A stretch of 64,000 nucleotides of DNA. Source: Sphingomonas panni. GTDB taxonomy: Bacteria; Pseudomonadota; Alphaproteobacteria; Sphingomonadales; Sphingomonadaceae. The DNA is taken from assembly GCF_022664435.1 (NCBI RefSeq), contig NZ_JAKREU010000003.1:62001-126000 (forward strand), given 5' to 3'. A model generated the notes under the pieces. It saw only the letters and a program-made list of their open reading frames with translations. It did not search any database and was not told the origin of the DNA. A program made the position numbers and the translations under genes. Below, one piece after another: positions 8,099 through 18,173 of this stretch (position 1 is the stretch's first letter; every line of letters starts with the position of its first letter).

Positions 8099-8961
8099 TG
8101 CTTCATGCCCCGCCAGATGTTGCGATAGGCACCGAAGGCCAGCGCGGTGAAGATCAGCAGGAAGATCACCGCCGCCGCACCGGCCGCATGGCGCGTTTCG
8201 AGGTTCGGCTCGGCGGTCCAGGTCAGGAACGCCGCGACGTCCTTCGCCATCTGGTCGACCGTTGCGCGGGTCCCGTCCTGATACTGGACCTGATCGACAC
8301 CGGTCAGCGGCGGCGCCATGGCGAGGTTCAGCGTGGCGAAATAGCGGTTGAAATACAGACCCGTAGGCGTCTTGGCGTCCGGGAACTTCTTCAGCAGTTC
8401 GGCCGGCTGATCGCTATACCCGGTCAGCAGCGAATAGACATAGTCCGAGCCGTCGTCGCGCGCCTTGGTCATCAGCGACAGGTCGGGCGGCACCGCATTG
8501 TTGTTGGCGGCACGCGCGGCGACGTCGTTGGCGAACACCAGCGGGAAGCGATCCGAGGGCAGATTCTTGCGCGTCGCCGGTTCGCCCGTTTCCGGGTTCA
8601 CGCTCGGCTGTTCGATCTGCCAGTCGGTGGCGATCGTCTTTACCTGACCCTCGTCATAGCCGAGCTGTTCTAGGTCGCGGAACGAGACCAGCCGGATCGA
8701 ATGGCAGGCCGAACAGACTTCCTTGTAAACCTGGAACCCGCGCTGCAGCTGCTGCTTGTCGAACGTGCCGAACAGGCCCGCCGATTGCAGTCCGGCATCG
8801 CGCGGCTTCAGGTGGAACTCATGCTCCGCCGAATGGACCGGCTCGTCATGGATCATGCCGCTGACGGTCGAGAAGATGCCGAGCAGCAGCGCGAACAGAA
8901 AGCCTGCGCCGACGACGAGGTTCAGGTTGCGGGCGAGAAAGCGGGAAGCGAAGGAGAGCAT
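8095..8961 (-). CDS. petC: Cytochrome c1 of the bc1 complex
   Basis: A 288-residue membrane-anchored c-type cytochrome. The haem-binding CSACH lies in the first third, a distal Met ligand in the LAMAPPLTG segment, and a C-terminal membrane helix (AAGAAAVIFLLIFTALAFGAY) anchors it to the inner membrane. A hydrophobic N-terminus (VVGAGFLFALLLGIF) exports the haem domain. It passes electrons from the Rieske protein to soluble cytochrome c. It follows petB with a 10-bp gap; the ATG at 8961 follows a GGGAATAACG leader and matches family length. Confidence 0.95.
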   Translation of the reverse strand: MLSFASRFLARNLNLVVGAGFLFALLLGIFSTVSGMIHDEPVHSAEHEFHLKPRDAGLQSAGLFGTFDKQQLQRGFQVYKEVCSACHSIRLVSFRDLEQLGYDEGQVKTIATDWQIEQPSVNPETGEPATRKNLPSDRFPLVFANDVAARAANNNAVPPDLSLMTKARDDGSDYVYSLLTGYSDQPAELLKKFPDAKTPTGLYFNRYFATLNLAMAPPLTGVDQVQYQDGTRATVDQMAKDVAAFLTWTAEPNLETRHAAGAAAVIFLLIFTALAFGAYRNIWRGMKH

Positions 8962-8971
8962 CGTTATTCCC

Positions 8972-10282
8972 TTACTCGGCCGCGGCCGGGGTGGCGTGAC
9001 CATGGGCGGCGGTCTGCGCGGGCGACGTGCCGCCCTCGCCCTTCAGCACCGCTTCGGTGATCGAGTTCGGCAGGGGACGCGGACGCTCCATCGCCGACAC
9101 GATCGGCAGCACGACTAGGAAGTGCGCGAAATAATATCCCGCCGCGATCTGGCTGAGCAGCACCGTCACCGGCGTCGCCTCCGCCCCACCGAGATAGCCC
9201 AGCACCAGCACGTCGACGAGCAGTACGATCAGGAAGATGCGATAGGTCGGGCGATAATTGGCCGACTTGACCGGCGACTTGTCCAGCCACGGCAGGAAGA
9301 ACAGCAGCAGGATCGACCCGAACATCGCCAGCACGCCCCACAGCTTCGCCGGGAAGATGAAGTCGACGGTGAACGCCTTCAGGATCGCGTAGAAGGGCAG
9401 GAAATACCATTCGGGCACGATATGCGCCGGCGTGGAGAGCGGGTTGGCCGGAATGTAGTTGTCCGGGTGGCCAAGCAGGTTCGGCGCGAAGAAGATCAGC
9501 GACGCGAACACGATCAGGAACACGCCCAGCCCGAACCCGTCCTTGGCGGTGTAATAGGGGTGGAAGGGCACGGTATCCTGCGGCCCCTTCACCTCGACGC
9601 CGGTCGGGTTGTTCGATCCCGGAATGTGCAGCGCCCAGATGTGCAGGACGATGACGCCGGCGATCACGAAGGGCAGCAAATAGTGGAGCGAGAAGAAGCG
9701 GTTGAGCGCGGCATTGTCCGGCGCATAGCCGCCCAGCAGCCACACGCGGATCGTTTCGCCCACCCCCGGTATCGCCGAGAAGAATCCGGTGATGACCTGC
9801 GCGCCCCAGAAGCTCATCTGTCCCCAGGGGAGCACATAGCCCATGAACGCGGTCGCCATCATCAGCAGGAAGATGACGACGCCCAGCAGCCACACCATCT
9901 CACGCGGCGCCTTGTACGAGCCGTAATAGATGCCGCGCGCGATATGGGTGTAGACGACGATGAAGAACATCGATGCGCCGTTGGCGTGGGCATAGCGGAT
10001 GAACCAGCCCGACGGCACGTCGCGCATGATGCGTTCGACCGAATCGAACGCCACCGCGCCATTGGCCGCATAATGCATCGCCAGCACGATACCGGTGATG
10101 ATCTGCACCGCCAGCGCCGCGCCGGCCAGCACGCCGAAATTCCAGAAATAGTTGAGGTTGCGTGGCACCGGATAGCCGGCACCGACCGCGTTATAGACCA
10201 ACCGGGGAAGCGGCAGCTTCTCGTCCAGCCAGCGCATCAGCGGCTGCTTCGGTTCGTAATGCTTGGCCCAGGGGAAGCTCAT
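8972..10282 (-). CDS. petB: Cytochrome b of the bc1 complex
   Basis: A 436-residue multi-pass membrane protein with the full set of cytochrome b features: paired haem histidines (MHYAANG and [19 protein letters not shown]), the Qo-site PEWY motif ([15 protein letters not shown]) and [14 protein letters not shown]. It carries both b haems and both quinone sites. The ATG at 10282 is preceded by GGAGAGA, a good ribosome site, and begins the typical [13 protein letters not shown]-terminus. It sits 11 bp after petA and before petC in one operon. Confidence 0.97.
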   Translation of the reverse strand: MSFPWAKHYEPKQPLMRWLDEKLPLPRLVYNAVGAGYPVPRNLNYFWNFGVLAGAALAVQIITGIVLAMHYAANGAVAFDSVERIMRDVPSGWFIRYAHANGASMFFIVVYTHIARGIYYGSYKAPREMVWLLGVVIFLLMMATAFMGYVLPWGQMSFWGAQVITGFFSAIPGVGETIRVWLLGGYAPDNAALNRFFSLHYLLPFVIAGVIVLHIWALHIPGSNNPTGVEVKGPQDTVPFHPYYTAKDGFGLGVFLIVFASLIFFAPNLLGHPDNYIPANPLSTPAHIVPEWYFLPFYAILKAFTVDFIFPAKLWGVLAMFGSILLLFFLPWLDKSPVKSANYRPTYRIFLIVLLVDVLVLGYLGGAEATPVTVLLSQIAAGYYFAHFLVVLPIVSAMERPRPLPNSITEAVLKGEGGTSPAQTAAHGHATPAAAE

Positions 10283-10293
10283 CGTCTCTCTCC

Positions 10294-10878
10294 TCAGCCA
10301 ACCGTCACGACGGTGTCGGACGTGAATGCATATTCGGGAACGTGCAGGTTCTGCGGCGCGGGGCCGGAGCGGATACGACCGGCGGTGTCGTAAGCGGAGC
10401 CATGGCACGGGCAGAAATAACCGCCGAACGGACCCTTGTTCTCGCCCTCGCCCGCGCCCAGCGGCACGCAGCCCAGGTGCGTGCAGACGCCCAGCGTGAT
10501 GAGCCAGTTCGCCTTGCCGGTCTTGGTGCGTTCCGCCAGCGTCTGCGGATCGCGCAGCTCGCTGACCGGCACGGCATTCGCCTCGGCGATTTCCTTGGGC
10601 GTCAGGTTGCGCACGAACAGCGGCTGCTTGCGGAACGTCGCCTTGATCGCCTGCCCCGGCTCGATCGCCGACAGGTCGATTTCGGTCGTCGAAAGCGCCA
10701 GCGTATCGGCGGCGGGCGACATCTGGTTGATGAGCGGCAGCGCGATCACGCCCGCGCCGACCCCGGCGAAAGCCACCGCGCCGATCGACAGATAGTCGCG
10801 CCTGCGGGGATTGTCCGGCCCACCGTCGAGCGCGGATGCGCCGCCTGCGGGTACGTGCTGATCTTCGTCAGTCGCCAT
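10294..10878 (-). CDS. petA: Rieske iron-sulfur subunit of the bc1 complex
   Basis: A 194-residue protein with one N-terminal membrane helix ([21 protein letters not shown], preceded by an Arg pair at the end of the cytoplasmic part) and the two Rieske cluster loops CTHLGC and [14 protein letters not shown]. The cluster takes electrons from quinol at the Qo site of petB. First gene of petABC-apt; the promoter should lie in the 250 bp shared with the divergent peptidyl-prolyl isomerase. Confidence 0.96.
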   Translation of the reverse strand: MATDEDQHVPAGGASALDGGPDNPRRRDYLSIGAVAFAGVGAGVIALPLINQMSPAADTLALSTTEIDLSAIEPGQAIKATFRKQPLFVRNLTPKEIAEANAVPVSELRDPQTLAERTKTGKANWLITLGVCTHLGCVPLGAGEGENKGPFGGYFCPCHGSAYDTAGRIRSGPAPQNLHVPEYAFTSDTVVTVG

Positions 10879-11128
10879 TCAACAGCCCTTGTCGTCGGGC
10901 GCATTTCGCGCCCTGCCCCTCTCCGGTCGCCTTCTTGGGAAGCGACGCCGGACCGATCGGTTTTCCGTCCAGTCGCACGGGTGATAGCCGCGCGCCCGAC
11001 CGTTTGCCAATCCCTTTTGCCGTTTCCGCGCACAACGGCCCAGTCATGTTCAGATTGGCGCAAGCGATCACATGGTCTATGCGGCGCAACATCTGCCTTT
11101 TGGTTTCCTCGCGCGTTTCGGGAAGTTC

Positions 11129-11827
11129 ATGCGTCGTCTTGCCCTTTTGCTCGCTGTCATCGCCTCGTTCTTCGCTCTCCCCGCGCTTGCGCAGGTGATC
11201 GACGTGCCCGGGCGCGAGCCGCCGCCCGCCACCACCGACACTCGCAATCTGTGGATTCTCGACCTGTCGACCGGCGGGCGGGTCACCATCTGGCTGCGCC
11301 CCGACGTCGCGCCGAAGATGGTCGCACGGATCAAGACGCTGACCCGCGAGAAATTCTACGACGGCCTTGCCTTTCACCGGGTGATCGACGGTTTCATGGC
11401 GCAGGGCGGCGACCCGGACGGCGACGGCACCGGCGGATCGAAGCTGCCGAACGTGGAAAAGGAGTTCAACTACCTCCCCCATGTCCGCGGCGCGGTGGCA
11501 GCAGCGCGTGCGAATGAAGAGAACAGCGCGAACAGCCAGTTCTACATCATGTTCGCCCCGAAATTCTCGCTCGACAAGAAGTACACCGTGTTCGGCCGGG
11601 TGATCGACGGGATGCAATATGTCGATGCGATCGAACGTGGCGAGCCGCCGGCGAACCCGTCGCGCATCGACCATGCCTATATCGCCAGCGACAATCCCCC
11701 GCCCTATCAGGCCGCTGCACCGGTCGCGCTGCCCGAGACGGTCGCACCACTGCCCGCGACCATGCCGCGCAAGCCCGCCGCAACCCCGCCCGCTGCCAAG
11801 CGTCCGCAGCCGGCTCGCGCCCGCTAA
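11129..11827 (+). CDS. Secreted cyclophilin-type peptidyl-prolyl isomerase
   Basis: A 232-residue periplasmic cyclophilin. Residues 1-21 form a signal peptide ([20 protein letters not shown]). The isomerase core has [23 protein letters not shown], the [12 protein letters not shown] active-site segment and FGRVIDGM. The tail after residue 195 is a Pro/Ala-rich extension ending in basic residues. The ATG at 11129 has GGGAAG upstream; a longer frame lacks a signal. It helps fold exported proteins. Confidence 0.9.
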   Translation: MRRLALLLAVIASFFALPALAQVIDVPGREPPPATTDTRNLWILDLSTGGRVTIWLRPDVAPKMVARIKTLTREKFYDGLAFHRVIDGFMAQGGDPDGDGTGGSKLPNVEKEFNYLPHVRGAVAAARANEENSANSQFYIMFAPKFSLDKKYTVFGRVIDGMQYVDAIERGEPPANPSRIDHAYIASDNPPPYQAAAPVALPETVAPLPATMPRKPAATPPAAKRPQPARAR

Positions 11828-11846
11828 ACAGGGTCCGCTTACCCTC

Positions 11847-12875
11847 ATGCACGTCGACCTGTTCGACTTCGAACTGCCGACCGACCGCATCGCGCTGCGC
11901 CCCGCCGCCCCGCGCGATGCGGCGCGGATGCTGGTGCTGGACGGTGACCGGACGCTCGACATGGGCGTGCGCGACCTGCCGTCCTGCCTGCGGACCGGCG
12001 ACCTGCTCGTCTTCAACGACACGCGCGTCATCCCGGCACAGCTGGAGGGCAGGCGCGGCGATGCCACGATCGGCGCGACACTCCACAAGCGCGAGGGGCC
12101 GCGCCGCTGGCGGGCCTTCGTGCGCAACGGACGACGGCTGCGCGACGGCGATACGATCGATTTCGGTGCAGGCGTCACTGCGACCGCGGGTGACAAGGGC
12201 GCGGACGGCAGCTTCGCGCTGGACTTTGCGGGTGACGAACCGGTCGAACTGCTGCTGGAGCGCGCCGGCCGCATGCCGCTGCCGCCCTATATCGCGTCGA
12301 AGCGCGGTGGGGCGGACGCGCGCGATGCCGAGGATTACCAGACGCTGTTCGCGCGCGAAGCCGGCGCGGTCGCCGCGCCGACCGCCGCGCTGCACTTCAC
12401 GCCGGACCTGATGGCCGCGCTGGAGTCGGCGGGGATCGGCCATGCCACGCTGACGCTGCATGTCGGTGCGGGCACCTTCCTGCCGGTCAAGGCGGACGAT
12501 ACCGACGACCACACGATGCACGCCGAATGGGGGCGGATCGACTCCGCCACCGCCGACCGGCTGAACGCGGTACGCGCGGCCGGGGGCCGGGTAATCGCGG
12601 TCGGCACCACCAGCCTGCGCCTGATCGAAAGCGCCACCGACGCGCAGGGGCAGGTACAGCCGTTCGAAGGCGACACCGCCATCTTCATTACCCCCGGCTA
12701 TCGGTTCCGGGGGATCGACGGGCTGATGACCAATTTCCACCTGCCCAAATCGACGCTGTTCATGCTGGTATCGGCGCTGATGGGCCGCGAGCGGATGCTT
12801 GCCGCCTATGCCCATGCGATTGCCGAGGAATATCGCTTCTATTCCTATGGCGACGCCTCGCTGCTGCTACCCTAA
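11847..12875 (+). CDS. queA: S-adenosylmethionine:tRNA ribosyltransferase-isomerase
   Basis: A 342-residue enzyme of queuosine synthesis that transfers and rearranges the ribose of SAM onto 7-aminomethyl-7-deazaguanine in tRNA. Family landmarks are visible: the N-terminal [49 protein letters not shown] and the C-terminal [15 protein letters not shown]. It starts 19 bp after the cyclophilin gene, probably one transcript. Its stop overlaps the end of the convergent symporter gene by 9 bp. Confidence 0.96.
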   Translation: MHVDLFDFELPTDRIALRPAAPRDAARMLVLDGDRTLDMGVRDLPSCLRTGDLLVFNDTRVIPAQLEGRRGDATIGATLHKREGPRRWRAFVRNGRRLRDGDTIDFGAGVTATAGDKGADGSFALDFAGDEPVELLLERAGRMPLPPYIASKRGGADARDAEDYQTLFAREAGAVAAPTAALHFTPDLMAALESAGIGHATLTLHVGAGTFLPVKADDTDDHTMHAEWGRIDSATADRLNAVRAAGGRVIAVGTTSLRLIESATDAQGQVQPFEGDTAIFITPGYRFRGIDGLMTNFHLPKSTLFMLVSALMGRERMLAAYAHAIAEEYRFYSYGDASLLLP

Positions 12876-14165
12876 CGCAACTTCCGCCGGAACCTCGTCG
12901 GGCGCGGCGAGCAGCCCTTCGCGCTTGGCGACGATGGTCGGCACCAGCATCTGCCCCGCGACGTTGACGGCGGTGCGGCCCATATCGAGGATCGGGTCGA
13001 TCGCCAGCAACAACCCCGCGCCCTCCAGCGGCAGGCCGAGCGTGGTCAGCGTCAGCGTCAGCATGACCGTCGCCCCGGTCAGCCCGGCAGTCGCCGCCGA
13101 TCCCAGCACCGATACCATCACGATCAGCGCATAATCGCCCGCGTGCAGCGGCAGGCCGAAGAACTGCGCGACGAAGATCGCCGACACTGCCGGATAGATG
13201 GCGGCGCATCCGTCCATCTTGGTCGTCGACCCCAGCGGCACCGCAAAGGCGGCATAGGCCGGCGGCACGCCCAGCGCCTGTTCGGTCCGCTCCTGCGTCA
13301 CCGGCAGCGTGCCGACCGACGACCGGGTGACGAAGCCCAGCTGGATCGCCGGCCACGCCCGACGAAAGAACCACAAGGGCGAAATCCGGTGCAGCGCCAG
13401 CAACGCCGGGTACACGACGAACAGCACGAGCCCCAGCCCGATATAGACCGTCGCGGCAAAGGCGCCGAGCGACGACAGCGTGCCCCAGCCATAGCGCACG
13501 ATCGCATCGCCGATCAGCGCCGCCGACCCGATCGGCGTCAGCGCGATGACCCAGCGCAGCAGCCGCCGAAGGATCATCAACGCCGAGGTATTGAAGGCGA
13601 GGAACGGCTCCCCCGCCGCCCCGACCCGCACGGCCGCAGCACCGACAGCGATAGCAACGACGATGATCTGCAACACGTTGAAGCCGAGGGTGGTCGTCGC
13701 GCTCCCGTCCGCGACCTTGGTCGACGCCGTCAGCCCGAGCAGGTTGGCCGGCACCAGCCCTTTAAGGAAATCGAGCCACGTCCCGACCGTGCCCGGCTGC
13801 GCCGCGCTGGCCAGCGCGACGTTGCTGTGGAGACCGGGCTGCAGCGCCAGCGCCAGGACGATACCGATCGACACCGCGATCAACGCGGTGATCGCGAACC
13901 ACAGCAATGTCTGTCCGACGAGCCGCGCGGCATTGGGCAGGTCGCGCAATGCCGCGATCGATCCGACGATGGCGGTAAAGACCAAGGCGGGCACCAGCAC
14001 TTTGAGCAACTGCACGAAGATCTGACCGACGGTGTGCAGCGCCGCGCCGAGCGCACCCTCCGCCCCGCCCGCCTGCGCCGCGATCAGGCCCAGCGCGACG
14101 CCCGCGACCATGCCGATCGCGACCTGAATGCCGAAGGACGGCAGGAACTTCCGGGATTTTTGCAT
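12867..14165 (-). CDS. Dicarboxylate/amino acid:cation symporter (DAACS family)
   Basis: A 432-residue inner-membrane transporter of the GltP/DctA type with about eight membrane segments and the re-entrant loops of the family. The Ser-rich motif is replaced by a related [13 protein letters not shown], and the substrate/cation region reads [15 protein letters not shown] and [13 protein letters not shown]. The start at 14165 ([12 protein letters not shown]) has a typical short basic N-terminus. The substrate could be a C4-dicarboxylate, glutamate or another small anion. Confidence 0.9.
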   Translation of the reverse strand: MQKSRKFLPSFGIQVAIGMVAGVALGLIAAQAGGAEGALGAALHTVGQIFVQLLKVLVPALVFTAIVGSIAALRDLPNAARLVGQTLLWFAITALIAVSIGIVLALALQPGLHSNVALASAAQPGTVGTWLDFLKGLVPANLLGLTASTKVADGSATTTLGFNVLQIIVVAIAVGAAAVRVGAAGEPFLAFNTSALMILRRLLRWVIALTPIGSAALIGDAIVRYGWGTLSSLGAFAATVYIGLGLVLFVVYPALLALHRISPLWFFRRAWPAIQLGFVTRSSVGTLPVTQERTEQALGVPPAYAAFAVPLGSTTKMDGCAAIYPAVSAIFVAQFFGLPLHAGDYALIVMVSVLGSAATAGLTGATVMLTLTLTTLGLPLEGAGLLLAIDPILDMGRTAVNVAGQMLVPTIVAKREGLLAAPDEVPAEVALG

Positions 14166-14233
14166 GTGCGAACACTTCGGGTGGCTGGGGTCGCCCCACA
14201 ACGAAGCATTTCTACGAACGCCCCAATGCCGCG

Positions 14234-15616
14234 TTACAATCCCTCGCCCCCGACCCAGTGCGCGTTGGAGAGATAGCGGGCGACGTCCCACACCTGTCGC
14301 CGCAGATCGGGCACCGCGACGATTTCCCAGAACGCACCGCGCGTCATCGGGCCGATCGCGAACAGCCGCTCGTCGCTCTCCCCGTCCGCGTGCAACACCC
14401 GCCCGGTCACCTCGACATCGATGCCCAGATGTTCGCTGTCCGGCCGGATGCGCCCCGCCGAAACCAGCGCAGACAATAGCGGATCGTCGGTGCGCGCGAC
14501 ATCGCCCTGCGGCCCGATGCACGAAATCACGCGCGTCGCATGGATTTGCCGCACCGCCGATTCACCGCGCGGACGCCATGCGACCATCACGCCGCCCTCC
14601 ACCGCCTGCGCGTCGCAGCTCTTGCCCGCCAGCAGCGTCAACCGCCCGCTCGCCACCATCGACTCGACCCGGTCGGCAACGGCGGGGGCCAGGCGGTGGC
14701 GATGGATATCCCACCATGGCCGCAAATGGCGCAGGAAGCGGCGGCGCTCGCCCGGCTCGGCCGCAGCCCATATTCCTTGGGTAAACGGACGTAACTCATC
14801 AATGGCGCTACGCCACCCGATCGCCTCCCCCCGCGCCCGGACGGTGCGTACCAGCGCCGACAGGGGCGGACGCGGCCGCTCCCGCAGTGGCTGGGCCGGC
14901 GGCGTGGCCGGGGCATGGCGATGCGGCAACAGCCCCCGCCGCGACAGCGCGACGATCCGCCCGGCAAAGCCCTGCGCTTCCAGCGTCAGCGCGACGTCGA
15001 CCATCGTCAGACCGGTCCCGATCAGCAGCACCGTATCGCCGTGTGCCAGCCCGGTCGTCGCTCCGGCGGCCCACGGATTACCCACAAAGCCAGGGAGTTC
15101 CGCGATTCGCTCCAGCCCCGGCGGCACCTGCGGCGCGAGGTTGCCGACTGCCAGCACCACCGCATCGGCGGCAACCCGGCTACCATCTTTCAGCAACACC
15201 GTCGCACCGTCGATGTCGACCGCTTCGCCATCGACCACCGTCAACCGGCCGGGTGCCGCCGCCTGCGCCGCCGCCAGCGTTTCGCGCAGATAGACTCCGT
15301 ACAGCGCGCGGGGCACGAAATCCGCCGGCCCCGCCGCCCCGCCCCGCCCGGCCAGCCACGCGGCGAAATGATCGGGCCGGTCGGGAAAGGCGCTCATATT
15401 TGCGGCGCGGACATTCAGCAGGTGGTCGCTCTGCCGCGTGCCATAGGCGACGCCCAGCCCCGCCGCATCACCCCGCTCGATCAGGGTCGCGGCCGGCCCG
15501 TCATGGCGCAGCAGGTTGATGGCCAGCAGCGTGCCGGAAAATCCGGCCCCCACGATCGCGACATGGCGGATCATGCCGGGCACGGCCTCGGCAGCGATGG
15601 GGTCGGCTGGCGTCAT
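14234..15616 (-). CDS. FAD/NAD(P)-binding protein (YdhS-like)
   Basis: A 460-residue flavoprotein with an N-terminal Rossmann fold (HVAIVGAGFSGTLLAINLL), a second nucleotide-binding segment (DTVLLIGTGLTMVDVALTL) and the GPQGDVART / FAIGPMTRG C-terminal region seen in the uncharacterised FAD-NAD(P)-binding family. The ATG at 15616 is used; an internal ATG at 15574 would still keep the whole fold. Its reaction is unknown. It is transcribed towards the symporter and ends 68 bp from it. Confidence 0.8.
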   Translation of the reverse strand: MTPADPIAAEAVPGMIRHVAIVGAGFSGTLLAINLLRHDGPAATLIERGDAAGLGVAYGTRQSDHLLNVRAANMSAFPDRPDHFAAWLAGRGGAAGPADFVPRALYGVYLRETLAAAQAAAPGRLTVVDGEAVDIDGATVLLKDGSRVAADAVVLAVGNLAPQVPPGLERIAELPGFVGNPWAAGATTGLAHGDTVLLIGTGLTMVDVALTLEAQGFAGRIVALSRRGLLPHRHAPATPPAQPLRERPRPPLSALVRTVRARGEAIGWRSAIDELRPFTQGIWAAAEPGERRRFLRHLRPWWDIHRHRLAPAVADRVESMVASGRLTLLAGKSCDAQAVEGGVMVAWRPRGESAVRQIHATRVISCIGPQGDVARTDDPLLSALVSAGRIRPDSEHLGIDVEVTGRVLHADGESDERLFAIGPMTRGAFWEIVAVPDLRRQVWDVARYLSNAHWVGGEGL

Positions 15617-15705
15617 GCCGCAGCGATACCACAGCCGCACGGATTGGGAAGTTGCACCCACCGCTTGCACCCGCCCGAGCAGTTGGGTAAGGGCAGCATC
15701 CGCGT

Positions 15706-15779
15706 GCGGGTGTAGCTCAATGGTAGAGCAGAAGCTTCCCAAGCTTACGACGAGGGTTCGATTCCCTTCACCCGCTCCA
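15706..15779 (+). tRNA. tRNA-Gly (CCC)
   Basis: A 74-nt cloverleaf including the encoded CCA. The acceptor stem is GCGGGTG / CACCCGC with discriminator T; the D-arm, the anticodon loop TTCCCAA giving CCC, and the T-loop TTCGATTC are all in register. Its last 17 bases are the left attachment site of the island that follows: integration has kept the tRNA intact. Confidence 0.95.
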
Positions 15780-15780
15780 T
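15763..15780 (+). repeat. Left attachment site (attL)
   Basis: The 18-bp repeat TCCCTTCACCCGCTCCAT formed by the tRNA-Gly T-arm end, acceptor strand and CCA plus one base. It is identical to 40607-40624; one base further left there is a single mismatch (GAT against GAA), after which the sequences diverge. Confidence 0.9.
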
Positions 15781-15925
15781 CTCCGCACTGAACCCACGGA
15801 TTTCCGCCATTCCGGCGTCCGGCCGCGCTTTGCGGGACACCTGGCTGTAGCACCAAGTTGCGCACACGCCGCCGTCGTCCGCCCGCAATCCAAGCCCGTG
15901 CCGGCGATCGGACGAGACGTGGGAC

Positions 15926-17962
15926 GTGGCCTCGATCACCTATCTGTGCCGGCGTGGTGCGCGCTATTACTACCGCCGCCGCCTGTACCAGCGGAGCGTC
16001 GTCAATCATCCTATAAGCGTCTCGCTCGGTACGGCCGATCCGGTCGAGGCGCGTCGCCTCGTCCCCCGGCTGTCCGCCCGATGGGAGATGATGGCGATGC
16101 AGATGTTCAACCGGACCAGCCGCGGTTTCCTCCAGGCGCAGGAACTGACGCGCATCTTCCGCGCAGGGCTCGACGAGGAGTTAGGGCTGGCGATGGCCTC
16201 CCATTTCGATGCCCCCGACGCGCTGGAAGGGAACCGCCGCACCTTGCGGGTGCTGGAGGCGGCCTATCGGATCGCGGCGCGTCTGCCTGCCGATGCGGAC
16301 AGCGTGCCGGAAACCATCGTCAACGAGCTGACCGACGGCTTCTCGGAGGAGGATCGCGCAGCCGTCGTGATGATGCTCCGTTCTTTGGCGCCCCATAAGA
16401 GCGCCCAACGTGACGCGGAGAGCGCCTTGACGGCGATGTCGGCACCGACGACCCCGCGCGCGATCGATGACGCGCGCGTCCAACTCCTCCGGGCACGGGC
16501 AGAAGCGCAGGCGCGCGCAGCGCTTGCCGATCACCCGCTCGCATCTAGCCGGGGTGATCCGTACACGGCACTGCTCGACGACGATGTCGTCGGAGCGATC
16601 CGGCGCCAGCCGGTTGCGCCTTCAACCCTAGCGCCATCCGATCAGGCTGATCCGCATCGGTTCTCCAGCGCAACGCCGGTCGACTCCCCGTTCCTCACCC
16701 AAGACACCCGACGGTTCAGCGAGATCATCGAGGACACCATCAAGATGATCCAGAGCGCGGGCGACTGGGACGAGGATCTCGATCAGCGCCGGCGTGTGAT
16801 ACGCAGCTTCGGGTGGATCACCGGCGACAAGCGCCTATGCGATTATGGCCCCGCCGATGCCCTGCATTACGCCCAGACCCTCAGGAAGCTACCGACCGAA
16901 TTTCGCTGGGGAACGCCCGAGGCGGGCGCCATGAGTCGTCCGCTGAAGGAGGTACTTGCGGAGGTCGATGCAATGGCGAAGAAGACGCCGCGCAGCGATC
17001 GCACGTACAATCGCGATCTGACGATCATGGCGCGCTTCTCGCGGGAACTGGCCAAGGCGTCGTGGCGGCCGAGATTCGGCAAGGACCTCATCGTCGACTT
17101 CAACGAGCACACCGCCAAGGTCCAAGATGATCCCACCGATCCTGACCGGATGCCGTGGACGGAGGAGCAACTGGTCTGCGCCTTCAAGGCTCCGATTTAT
17201 ACGGGCGGCGGCGGGTGCAGCCGACGGTTCAAGACCGGTTCCGACAACAAGGTGTGGCAGGACGCTGCATACTGGGTTCCGCTGCTGCTGGCCTACACCT
17301 TCATGAGCCGCGAAGAGGCGTGCGGGCTCGAGTGCAGCGAGATCGTGTTCGACGTCGAGACGCCCTTCCTAATCGTCAAAGCCAACATGACGAAAAGCAA
17401 GAATGGCGAGACCGCGGCGGGCCTGAAACGCCGTTCGCGCCACCGTATCATCCCTCTGCATCCGGAACTGCTGCGGCTCGGCTTCCAGGAGTACGTCACA
17501 GCGATCGAGGCAGAAGGTCACTGTATGCTGTTCCCGGAATTGTACCGGGGTGATCTCAAGAAGCGTGGTGGAACCCGCTTCTACGCGGGCGCTGGTCGGT
17601 ACCTGCTCGACTATGTCGATCAGAATGTACCGCTCCTGCGAACCTCCTCGGGCAAGCGCGCAGACCTCCATTCGATGCGTACCGCCGGGGCGAGTTTCCT
17701 CGAAGATTCAGACGCGAAGCAGGTCTATATGGATGACATCTTGGGCCATGTCCGTGAGGGAACGGGGCCGCGCAAATACTGCAAGGCATGGTTCGTGAAG
17801 GGCGGTGCGGCGATCATTCAGAAGCGGCTGGGTCTGATGTGCGACGCAACGCCGAACCTGACGGCGCATCTCACGCCTGCACCGCTGGCCCTGCTGCCGC
17901 TCGAGGAACGGTCGCGGACGGGATCGTACAAGGAATGCGCATCGCGGCGGAAGGCCCGATGA
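15926..17962 (+). CDS. Tyrosine recombinase (integrase) of the island
   Basis: A 678-residue tyrosine recombinase, longer than the usual 400 residues because of an N-terminal region with DUF6538-like start (YLCRRGARYYYRRRLYQRS) and a long central linker. The C-terminal catalytic domain shows the Arg of box I in TFMSREEACGLECSEI, the Lys-containing KRRSRHRIIPLHPE, the HxxR motif in DLHSMRTAG and the nucleophilic Tyr in GPRKYCKAWF. It starts from GTG at 15926, 146 bp after attL, the classic position for an integrase that targets the tRNA. It should cut and rejoin the 18-bp repeat. Confidence 0.9.
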   Translation: MASITYLCRRGARYYYRRRLYQRSVVNHPISVSLGTADPVEARRLVPRLSARWEMMAMQMFNRTSRGFLQAQELTRIFRAGLDEELGLAMASHFDAPDALEGNRRTLRVLEAAYRIAARLPADADSVPETIVNELTDGFSEEDRAAVVMMLRSLAPHKSAQRDAESALTAMSAPTTPRAIDDARVQLLRARAEAQARAALADHPLASSRGDPYTALLDDDVVGAIRRQPVAPSTLAPSDQADPHRFSSATPVDSPFLTQDTRRFSEIIEDTIKMIQSAGDWDEDLDQRRRVIRSFGWITGDKRLCDYGPADALHYAQTLRKLPTEFRWGTPEAGAMSRPLKEVLAEVDAMAKKTPRSDRTYNRDLTIMARFSRELAKASWRPRFGKDLIVDFNEHTAKVQDDPTDPDRMPWTEEQLVCAFKAPIYTGGGGCSRRFKTGSDNKVWQDAAYWVPLLLAYTFMSREEACGLECSEIVFDVETPFLIVKANMTKSKNGETAAGLKRRSRHRIIPLHPELLRLGFQEYVTAIEAEGHCMLFPELYRGDLKKRGGTRFYAGAGRYLLDYVDQNVPLLRTSSGKRADLHSMRTAGASFLEDSDAKQVYMDDILGHVREGTGPRKYCKAWFVKGGAAIIQKRLGLMCDATPNLTAHLTPAPLALLPLEERSRTGSYKECASRRKAR

Positions 17963-18162
17963 CCAAATTTTGGTCATCGCGGGTAGCGCCTAAGCCCGAA
18001 AGCGTGCGTGCGTTCGTGTCAACTAGGTATGCCAAAGAGCCGTCGCCGAAGGGCACAGCGAAGGGCTGGGAGTGGGACATTCCTGCCCTTGTAACGCGAC
18101 ACGTTGAACGACGGTTTTCGTCAGCAGCGGACGTCCAGTTGCCCCTCCGCACTGCTAGCTAA
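17959..18162 (+). CDS. Small hypothetical protein overlapping the integrase stop
   Basis: A 67-residue basic frame whose ATG overlaps the integrase TGA (ATGA at 17959-17962), the usual layout for translational coupling. It has no recognised motif. It could be an excisionase-type accessory protein, but no helix-turn-helix is obvious. A short palindrome (GACCAAATTTTGGTC) overlaps its first codons. Confidence 0.35.
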   Translation: MTKFWSSRVAPKPESVRAFVSTRYAKEPSPKGTAKGWEWDIPALVTRHVERRFSSAADVQLPLRTAS

Positions 18163-18173
18163 GCCGGATACCT

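Noticed and set aside
15745..15939. Minus-strand frame ending in MERVKGIEPSS across the tRNA
   Set aside because: This peptide is what a tRNA 3' end gives when read in reverse; it is not a protein gene.
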